The notes beneath the pieces are model-generated. The model saw only the letters and a list, made by a program, of their open reading frames with translations, was not told where the DNA came from and made no database searches. Positions 22,232-28,363 of a stretch of DNA of 28,363 bases are shown piece after piece. Positions within the stretch are counted from its first letter, which is position 1. Each line of letters begins with the position of its first letter. The position numbers and the translations under genes are program-made. This stretch comes from JBCCEV01 sp039030125 (lineage in GTDB: Bacteria > Pseudomonadota > Gammaproteobacteria > Ga0077536), in contig JBCCEV010000036.1 of assembly GCA_039030125.1 (NCBI GenBank), forward strand, positions 1-28,363. The letters are read 5' to 3'.

Positions 22232-23158
22232 TCAATCAAAAGCGTAGTGGTCCATGGCTTTCACCAAGCCAATGCCGAGCACGGTTTCGATAGCGGCTTT
22301 GATCTTGAACGCGTTGTTTAAGAACTTATGCTTGCCCATCACGCCCATCCGGAAAGACGGGCGGTTCTTGATGCGCACGAACCAGGCGTTAACACCTGGA
22401 TAGTAGCGCCCAAATGGGTAGCCGCATTCGGTTAAGCGCAAAACCTTCATCGCCCAAATTACATCGGCCATCGTTAATGTCGGTCCGGTGATAAATGGGC
22501 GTCCGTCGGCAAAGCGCGATTCCAACATCGCGAAAGCATCATTAAGTTTTCTCAGATGCTCCACGTATACTGATTCGTCAATCGCGTCGTTGCTGTAGCC
22601 TTCATAGAATGCCGCGAGTTTTTCTTCGTCACTGCCTTGGCTGGCGAGCCGCTTGAGCGTTTGGCTTTCCTCAGCATTGAGTTTTGCCAGACTACCAAGG
22701 CCCCATCGGAAAGTGACAAAACGGATCGATTGATGCAATTGTTTGCCTAACTGGGTCAGCGCCTCGGCCTCGGCGAGCTGCTCGGGATCGTATTTTGGAA
22801 CCAAAGGCTCACCGCCGAAGGCCTCATCCAGATACTCGATGATCTCCATCGATTCCCGATAAAGCCGGCCATCGTGCACCAAAGCGGGTACGACGAGGTT
22901 GGGGTGGATATCGGCATAGGTCGCCGAGAGATGATCTTTCTTGATAAGCGACACGATCCGGCTTGTCCACGCGCCTTGCTCGCCCGCACAAGCTGTGGCG
23001 TCATCGGCATCGAATCGCACCTCCCGGCCGCGGCTTAAGCCCTTCTCTGCCAGTGCAAAACGCACTCGTTGCGCGCATGGCGCACCGTCGAAGTGGAATA
23101 AATGCACGCCTTCAAGCTTGCCAACCAGCACGCTTTTCGGATCCTTGATTAAAGCCAT
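22232..23158 (-). CDS. Glutathione S-transferase family protein, enlarged
   Basis: A 308-residue protein, longer than a usual GST of 200-230. The N-terminal thioredoxin-like domain (about 15-115) has Cys28 in GAPCAQRVRFALAEKG, cis-Pro91 in NLVVPALV and Glu102-Ser103 in YRESMEIIEYLDEAF for glutathione binding. Residues about 48-82 form an insertion before the cis-Pro strand that typical GSTs lack. The helical C-terminal domain includes GPTLTMADVIWAMKVLRL, the capping-box motif. A hydrophobic C-terminal tail (IETVLGIGLVKAM) could touch membranes. GGGGG lies seven bases before the ATG. It is the first gene of an operon with the DJ-1 gene, behind a promoter spanned by an inverted repeat. Reductive dehalogenation, thiol transfer or conjugation are all possible. 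Confidence 0.87.
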   Translation of the reverse strand: MALIKDPKSVLVGKLEGVHLFHFDGAPCAQRVRFALAEKGLSRGREVRFDADDATACAGEQGAWTSRIVSLIKKDHLSATYADIHPNLVVPALVHDGRLYRESMEIIEYLDEAFGGEPLVPKYDPEQLAEAEALTQLGKQLHQSIRFVTFRWGLGSLAKLNAEESQTLKRLASQGSDEEKLAAFYEGYSNDAIDESVYVEHLRKLNDAFAMLESRFADGRPFITGPTLTMADVIWAMKVLRLTECGYPFGRYYPGVNAWFVRIKNRPSFRMGVMGKHKFLNNAFKIKAAIETVLGIGLVKAMDHYAFD

Positions 23159-23189
23159 ACGCTAACCCCCATCTATTACGTATCGTTTC

Positions 23190-23223
23190 GCATAAAAATA
23201 CCTGAACGATTATTTTTATGCAA
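23190..23223 (-). promoter_or_regulatory. GST/DJ-1 operon promoter with 11-bp inverted-repeat operator
   Basis: GCATAAAAATA (minus-strand reading of both arms; 23190-23200 and 23211-23221) forms perfect 11-bp arms separated by 10 bp, so the arm centres are two helical turns apart. On the minus strand TTGCAT (23223-23218) and TATTTT (23200-23195) are spaced by 17 bp, so the repeat spans the whole core promoter. A bound dimer would block RNA polymerase. The nearby TetR regulator is the obvious candidate ligand-controlled repressor. Confidence 0.6.
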
Positions 23224-23300
23224 ATCAGTAAATAAATAGAGAAAGCGCGATCCGCGACTTAATCGCCGTTTGGGAGATTCGAGATTGGATTAGCTTACGC

Positions 23301-26300
23301 TTAACGCTCGATGCAGCGACGTAAATCCAAAGTAAATGGCATATCCGGTGAGATATGAGGATCGCGGATCACGAACTCGCCGGCGGAGTGTCCGTGCTCG
23401 TCAAAGCGCGCGAGCCGCCGCGCTTCGGCGGCCCGCGCATTAACCGGAAAGTTCTCGAAAGGCCGCCCGCCGGGATGGGAGACGTGATAGCGACACCCAC
23501 CGATTGGGCGAGCGAGATGACGGTCTACGATATCGAATACCAGATGGTCATCTTTACCAAGGCGGGGATGCATACTTGAGGGTGGCGCCCAGGCTTTGAA
23601 GCGCACGCCCGCGACGTAGTTCGCTTCCACTCCCGTTGGGTGCATGGGCAAGGGGTAACCGTTGCAGGTGATCGCGTAGCGCTCGGGAATGAAACCTTTC
23701 ACTTCGACTTCCAGACGCTCTACCGATGAGTCGACGTAGCGCGCCGTAGCGCCAACTGCTGATTCTTCGCCCAAGACATGCCAAGGCTCCAGCGCGGTGC
23801 GTAAGCTCAGTTCGATGCCCTCGTGGGCGATGGTTCCAAAACTTGGGAAACGAAATTCATGGAACGGCTTGAACCACTCGACATCCATATCAACATCGTG
23901 TCGATTGAGATCGTCGATTACATCTTCAAAGTCGTGCCAAACGAACCAGGGCAGCATGAAACGATCATGGAGCTGCGTACCCCAGCGGATCAGCGGCCGC
24001 TCGATGGGGTGCTCCCAGCTACGCACGATCAACGATTGCATGAGGAGCTGCTGGGCCAGGCTCATTTGTTCGTGCGGTGGCATTTCGAAAGCACGAAACT
24101 CAACGAGCCCGCGCCGTCCCCCGGAATGATCCGGACTGTAGAGCTTATCAATGCAGAATTCTGCGCGATGCGTATTACCTGTAAGGTCAACCAAATGGTG
24201 GCGCAAGACCCGATCGATCAACCACGGCGGCACGTCCTGTTCGTCGCCGGGGATCTGAGCCAAGGCGGTCTCGAGTTCCTGCAGTGCGTCTTCACGACCC
24301 TCATCAACGCGCGGTGCCTGCGACGTTGGGCCAATGAACAGCCCCGAGAACAAATAGGATAACGACGGATGGTTTTGCCATAGCGTCAGCAGGCTTTTAA
24401 GGAGATGGGGGCGTCTTAGAAAAGGCGAATCGGCCGGGGTTCGGCCCCCGACCGTGATGTGGTTGCCGCCCCCGGTGCCGGTGTGGCGACCGTCAAGCAT
24501 GAATTTTTCGGTGGTTAGGCGCGAGTGCCGTGCTTCGCGATAAAGGATTTCCGTGGTCTCTTTCATTTGCGACCAGGACGCAGCGGGGTGCACGTTCACC
24601 TCAATCACGCCGGGGTCAGGAGTGATTTGCAACATCGATAAACGCGGGTCCTCAGGCGGCCCATAACCTTCAATGATCACCGGTACGTCAAGTTCTCCAG
24701 CCGTGGTCTCTATCGCGTTGATTAACGCCACGTAAGATTCGAGCTGAGTGACCGGCGGCAGGAACACGTGCAACCGTTGGTCACGCACTTCCGTACACAG
24801 CGCGGTGCGAACCTCACCCGGCTGGCCGGCTAATTTTTGTTGCCGGCGCATTTGACCTTCCAATAAGCGTCCCTCTATCGCTTCTCGTGGTCGCAACGGC
24901 GCGCGCGGCGCCATCGGATCAACGGGAACTTCGGTGAGGTCGGTCTCGCTTTCCGGAATGCCGGACAAGGGCAGCCGCAGCCCCATCGGCGAATCGCCCG
25001 GCAGCAAAAACACGTGGCCGCGCTTCATCGGCCACTCGCCACTGCGCCACTGCTCCCGGACCGGGGCAAGCGGTAAGACAAAACCCGTCGGTTGCGTCAG
25101 TTCGCCGTCGAACAAGCGCCGCAAGCGAGCGCGCTCAAGCGGATCGAGTAGTTTGGCGTCGCTGGGATCAACGTTGGCTGGCAAGGTACCTTCTTTCCAA
25201 AGGTAGTACGCCGTGTCTTCAAACGCCGGCGTGATATGTTGGTCGTCGACACGAAGCAGCCGGGCGAGCTCGGTGACAAAGTCGCGGGCGGTCGCATGAT
25301 CAGCCCCGGGTCCGCTGTGCTCGGTAATCCCGGCGAGGAGTTCCGGGTTGCGCCATAGCAACTCACCATCTTCTCGCCACAGTAAATTGAGCGCCCATCG
25401 CGGCAGCGGCTCACCGGGATACCATTTCCCAGAGGTATGTTGAATGAGACCCTGCGGCGCGAACACCGATTTGAGCCGCTCGGCCAGGCGCGCCGCCGCC
25501 GCGCGTTTATCGGCGCCGTCGGCATCCGTGTTCCACTCGGGCAGCTCAAAGTCATCGATGGAGACAAACGTAGGCTCACCGCCCATCGTCAAACGAACAT
25601 CGCCAGCCTTGAGCCGTGAGTCGAGTCGCGCGCCCAGCTTTTCGATTCGGGCCCAGGCGTTGTCGTCATACGGTTTGGTAACCCGCGGATCTTCATGCAG
25701 GCGTTCCACCGAGTTGTCATAACTGAACTCGACCTCGGTCGGACCGGTGGCCCCTTCAATCGGCGATGCCTGCCGGTAATGCGGCGCCGCCGCCAAGGGA
25801 ATGTGTCCTTCGGCAGCGAATAAGCCGGACGTCGGATCCAAACCCACCCAACCCGCGCCCGGCAAATAAACTTCAGTCCAAGCATGCAGATCGCTGAAAT
25901 CGGCCGTCGGTCCAGAAGGACCGTCCAACGACTTTTGGTCAGCAACAAGCTGCACCAGGTAGCCCGAGACAAACCGGCTCGCGAGACCCAAAAGCCTGAA
26001 GATCTGCGTGAGCAGCCAGGCGCTATCGCGGCAGGAACCGCGCCCCATGGATAGGGTTTGCTCGCAACTTTGAACACCGGGCTCGAATCGCACCACGTAG
26101 TCGATGGCTTCCGCGAGCCGCTGATTCACCTCGACCAAGAAATCGATGGTCGCACGCGGCTCGCGTGAAATTGAGCGCACCCAGTCTTTGAGTAAGGGCC
26201 CGCGCTCATCGATCGCAAGATACGGTGCGAGGTCGCGACGTTGATCTGCACCATATTTGAACGGCGCATCCGTCGCAGACTCTTCTAGAAAGAAATCGAA

Positions 26301-26570
26301 TGGATTGATCGCGACCATATTCGCGATGATTTCGACTTCGAATTTTAGCTTTCGTGCTTTCTCCGGAAACACCAAACGCGCGAGATAGTTGTTATAGGGA
26401 TCTTGTTGCCAGTTGATGAAATGATCGTGCGGTTCGACCGCCAGCGAATACGCTTCGATGGGCGTGCGCGCATATGGTGCAGGACGCAACCGCAGGGTGT
26501 GCGGACTCATTTCGACGCGACGGTCGTACTGATATTCCGTAATATGTCGAATAGCTACTCGAATGCTCAT
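23301..26570 (-). CDS. Transglutaminase-like/DUF2126 protein
   Basis: A 1089-residue cytoplasmic protein. Residues 1-90 are the transglutaminase N-terminal beta domain (IRHITEYQYDRRV). The papain-like transglutaminase core follows, with the full triad Cys180 (GRGSCRDSAWL), His229 (DLHAWTEVYL) and Asp245 (GLDPTSG). Residues from about 320 to the end match DUF2126, with MGGEPTFVS, EVNVHPAASWSQM, DGRHTGTGGGNH and FRAFEMPPHEQMSLAQQLL. No signal peptide is visible. GAGGA precedes the ATG. In many bacteria this protein accompanies a circularly permuted ATP-grasp and an alpha-E protein, as here, though here it is divergent from them. It was predicted in comparative-genomic work to process or make peptide/amide bonds; the true substrate is unknown. 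Confidence 0.93.
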   Translation of the reverse strand: MSIRVAIRHITEYQYDRRVEMSPHTLRLRPAPYARTPIEAYSLAVEPHDHFINWQQDPYNNYLARLVFPEKARKLKFEVEIIANMVAINPFDFFLEESATDAPFKYGADQRRDLAPYLAIDERGPLLKDWVRSISREPRATIDFLVEVNQRLAEAIDYVVRFEPGVQSCEQTLSMGRGSCRDSAWLLTQIFRLLGLASRFVSGYLVQLVADQKSLDGPSGPTADFSDLHAWTEVYLPGAGWVGLDPTSGLFAAEGHIPLAAAPHYRQASPIEGATGPTEVEFSYDNSVERLHEDPRVTKPYDDNAWARIEKLGARLDSRLKAGDVRLTMGGEPTFVSIDDFELPEWNTDADGADKRAAAARLAERLKSVFAPQGLIQHTSGKWYPGEPLPRWALNLLWREDGELLWRNPELLAGITEHSGPGADHATARDFVTELARLLRVDDQHITPAFEDTAYYLWKEGTLPANVDPSDAKLLDPLERARLRRLFDGELTQPTGFVLPLAPVREQWRSGEWPMKRGHVFLLPGDSPMGLRLPLSGIPESETDLTEVPVDPMAPRAPLRPREAIEGRLLEGQMRRQQKLAGQPGEVRTALCTEVRDQRLHVFLPPVTQLESYVALINAIETTAGELDVPVIIEGYGPPEDPRLSMLQITPDPGVIEVNVHPAASWSQMKETTEILYREARHSRLTTEKFMLDGRHTGTGGGNHITVGGRTPADSPFLRRPHLLKSLLTLWQNHPSLSYLFSGLFIGPTSQAPRVDEGREDALQELETALAQIPGDEQDVPPWLIDRVLRHHLVDLTGNTHRAEFCIDKLYSPDHSGGRRGLVEFRAFEMPPHEQMSLAQQLLMQSLIVRSWEHPIERPLIRWGTQLHDRFMLPWFVWHDFEDVIDDLNRHDVDMDVEWFKPFHEFRFPSFGTIAHEGIELSLRTALEPWHVLGEESAVGATARYVDSSVERLEVEVKGFIPERYAITCNGYPLPMHPTGVEANYVAGVRFKAWAPPSSMHPRLGKDDHLVFDIVDRHLARPIGGCRYHVSHPGGRPFENFPVNARAAEARRLARFDEHGHSAGEFVIRDPHISPDMPFTLDLRRCIER

Positions 26571-26638
26571 TTAAACATTCCTCACAGCGATTGGATTCAA
26601 CCGTCGCCAGGACGCCTTATCATCGGGCGCGCAATTGT
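26571..26638. promoter_or_regulatory. Divergent promoter region, DUF2126 / ATP-grasp genes
   Basis: This 68-bp gap must hold the start signals for both directions. On the minus strand GAGGA lies eight bases before the DUF2126 ATG. On the plus strand only a weak -10-like TATCAT (26618-26623) and no ribosome site are seen, so the ATP-grasp start may be weakly translated or slightly misplaced. Confidence 0.35.
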
Positions 26639-28084
26639 ATGAGATTTTCTTGGAAAAACTATTCATCTAAACCGTTTTACGACGAATTGATTGGAGTTGG
26701 TGGGCGGGCCCGCCCGGCGGCGCGCACGGTTGCCCAGCAGTTCCGGCGTCTTAATTGGGGTCAGATCCATGAGCGGCAGCAAGCGGCCGAACTTGCGATC
26801 AAAACGATGGGGATTACATTCACTGTTTACGCCGAAGGTCAAAATATCGATCGCGCCTGGCCGTATGACATCATTCCGCGCACCATCGATGCGAGCGATT
26901 GGGCGGTTGTCGAACGGGGCCTTGCACAGCGCCTCACAGCGCTGAATTGCTTTATTGACGATGTTTATAACGATCAGAAAGTGTTTCGCGACAAAATCGT
27001 GCCGCCGGAGCTGATCCTCGATTCGCCCAACTACCGCGCCGCTTGCCAAGGCATGAAACCTCGCTTCGGCACTTGGGCACACATTTGCGGCACCGATCTG
27101 ATTCGCGATGACAATGGGCGTTTTTTCGTGCTCGAAGATAATCTCAGAGTACCCTCCGGTGTGTCTTATATGTTGGAAAACCGGAAAGTCACCAAACGCG
27201 TTTTTCCTGAATTGTTCGAATCGGAAAAAATGCGACCCATAGGGGAGTACACCTCCGCGTTGTTCGATACCCTCGCCTCACTGTCGCCACGCAACCAAGA
27301 CTACCCGGAAGTCGTGGTGTTAACACCCGGAATTTACAACGCCGCCTACTTCGAGCATTCCTACCTCGCCCAACAAATGGGCGCCGAACTTGTCGAGGGC
27401 ACCGATCTTTACGTGGCCGATGATGACTGCGTCTACATGCGCACCATAAGTGGGCCCGAGCGTGTCGACGTCATCTATCGCAGAGTCGACGATTTGTTCC
27501 TCGATCCGGAAACTTTTAATCCAGACTCGCAGCTCGGCGTACCGGGCTTAATCCGCGCATGGTTGAATGGCAACGTCGCGCTCGCCAACGCGCCTGGCGC
27601 GGGCGTCGCCGATGATAAAGCGGTGTACACCTACGTGCCCGATATCATCCGCTACTACCTGGGTGAGGATCCCATCATCCCCAACGTCGAAACCTACCGC
27701 TGCTCGGACAAATCAGATCGCGATCACGTTATTCAGCACCTCGACAAGCTGGTCGTGAAGCCGGCCAATGAATCGGGCGGCTACGGCATGTTGATGGGCC
27801 CCTCCGCGAGCGGGCGCGAACGGCAACGGTTCGCCAAACGGATCCGCGCCAATCCACGCAACTACGTCGCCCAACCCCTCATCTCACTCTCCACTTGCCC
27901 GACGCTTTGTGGTGATCACGTCGAACCGCGGCACGTCGATTTGCGCCCCTTTGTGCTGCACGGCGCGAATCATTATGTGACGCCTGGCGGGCTCACCCGC
28001 GTTGCTCTGCAAAAAGGCTCATTCATTGTGAACTCATCGCAGGGTGGCGGAAGTAAAGACACCTGGATTGTGGACGGCGAGTAA
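26639..28084 (+). CDS. Circularly permuted ATP-grasp protein
   Basis: A 481-residue protein of the CP-ATP-grasp (formerly DUF404/DUF407) family. The run YDELIGVGGRARPAARTVAQQF near the N-terminus is the family's opening motif, which supports the ATG at 26639; the earlier in-frame TTG (26591) lies in the divergent promoter. Catalytic-type motifs are LEDNLRVPSGVSYMLENR (165-182), KPANESGGYG (374-383), DLRPF (434-438), GGLTRVA (450-456) and SSQGGGSKDTW (466-476), consistent with Mg-ATP binding. ATP-grasp enzymes join an acyl phosphate to an amine, so a peptide-like ligation is expected. It is followed by the alpha-E gene eight bases later. The physiological product is not known. Confidence 0.93.
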   Translation: MRFSWKNYSSKPFYDELIGVGGRARPAARTVAQQFRRLNWGQIHERQQAAELAIKTMGITFTVYAEGQNIDRAWPYDIIPRTIDASDWAVVERGLAQRLTALNCFIDDVYNDQKVFRDKIVPPELILDSPNYRAACQGMKPRFGTWAHICGTDLIRDDNGRFFVLEDNLRVPSGVSYMLENRKVTKRVFPELFESEKMRPIGEYTSALFDTLASLSPRNQDYPEVVVLTPGIYNAAYFEHSYLAQQMGAELVEGTDLYVADDDCVYMRTISGPERVDVIYRRVDDLFLDPETFNPDSQLGVPGLIRAWLNGNVALANAPGAGVADDKAVYTYVPDIIRYYLGEDPIIPNVETYRCSDKSDRDHVIQHLDKLVVKPANESGGYGMLMGPSASGRERQRFAKRIRANPRNYVAQPLISLSTCPTLCGDHVEPRHVDLRPFVLHGANHYVTPGGLTRVALQKGSFIVNSSQGGGSKDTWIVDGE

Positions 28085-28092
28085 ACTCAATC

Positions 28093-28363
28093 ATGCTCTC
28101 TAGAGTCGCCGAGCGTATTTATTGGTTGGGGCGCTACCTCGAGCGCGTCGAAAGCACATCCCGGCTGATTAGCGTTTACAGCAATGTCTTACTCGACTTG
28201 CCGCAACCGGCCAAACTGGTCTGGCAATCGTTACTGGCGATCAACGGCGACGAACAAAACTTCGCCCAGCGGTTCAGCAATACGCCCAAGCTCAACATTA
28301 GGCGGAATATTCCTGAAGGGGCAACAGTGGTACATTGCAAAGTATTCAGAGACAACATGGTGA
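28093..28363 (+). CDS. Alpha-E domain protein (DUF403), N-terminal part
   Basis: The first 90 codons are present; the gene continues past the window. MLSRVAERIYWLGRYLERVES (residues 1-21) and LLAINGDEQNFAQRF are hallmarks of alpha-E proteins, all-helical partners of CP-ATP-grasp proteins. The start ATG is eight bases after the ATP-grasp stop, so the two form an operon. After residue 66 the sequence (KLNIRRNIPEGATVVHCKVFRDN) looks less like the family, which usually has a run ending in ARENAR here; divergence or an end-of-sequence error are both possible. In relatives the full protein is about 310 residues. Confidence 0.85.
   Translation, partial: MLSRVAERIYWLGRYLERVESTSRLISVYSNVLLDLPQPAKLVWQSLLAINGDEQNFAQRFSNTPKLNIRRNIPEGATVVHCKVFRDNMV

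Noticed and set aside
1..28363. CRISPR arrays, insertion sequences, tRNA or rRNA genes, prophage genes
   Set aside because: I looked for regularly spaced repeats, transposase motifs, terminal inverted repeats and tRNA-like clover-leaf arms and saw none convincing by eye. A covariance-model scan would settle small RNAs.

Overview
The window (about 28.4 kb, moderately GC-rich, densely coded on both strands) looks like a chromosomal segment of a Gram-negative bacterium, most likely a gammaproteobacterium or close relative. Lipoprotein signals, two PEP-CTERM-like surface proteins, c-type haem motifs, a phosphate-free hybrid-kinase/LuxR-regulator pair and the transglutaminase/ATP-grasp/alpha-E gene set support this, but nothing here fixes a genus. 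I see no rRNA, tRNA, CRISPR array, insertion sequence or prophage gene. No stretch without a gene exceeds 300 bases.

Layout. Positions 1-1159: end of an aldehyde dehydrogenase and an SDR-family protein lacking the catalytic Tyr, closed by a terminator. Positions 1168-3797: an arsenic module. A cysteine-type (omega-like) glutathione transferase is divergent from arsR-arsI-acr3 across a 49-bp promoter that holds a perfect palindrome with a TATAAT box on each strand. The predicted logic is thiol-dependent reduction (GST, inferred), C-As bond cleavage (ArsI), arsenite efflux (Acr3) and metalloid-sensing repression (ArsR). Positions 3882-4799: a phytanoyl-CoA dioxygenase-like enzyme.

Positions 5037-14218: an envelope and signalling region. 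It has two PEP-CTERM-like exported proteins, a NarL-type response regulator tail-to-tail with a membrane hybrid histidine kinase, a lipoprotein, and a 999-residue exported beta-propeller protein with two CxxCH motifs, TSP3-like calcium repeats and a C-terminal membrane/sorting-like tail. The last is translationally coupled to a small membrane-anchored protein. No exosortase is in the window.

Positions 14348-20716: five closely packed same-strand genes (polytopic GT-C-like glycosyltransferase, LPG-synthase-TM/flippase-like protein, GNAT acyltransferase, RecQ-like helicase, GT4 glycosyltransferase). Four fit a surface-glycan or lipid-modification pathway; the helicase is the odd one out.

Positions 20875-23221: a TetR regulator whose stop codon overlaps that of a convergent GST / DJ-1-PfpI operon. 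The operon promoter is spanned by a perfect 11-bp inverted repeat. Positions 23301-28363: a transglutaminase-DUF2126 protein divergent from a circularly permuted ATP-grasp protein and an alpha-E protein (cut by the window end), a conserved but poorly characterised gene set predicted to make or process peptide-like bonds.
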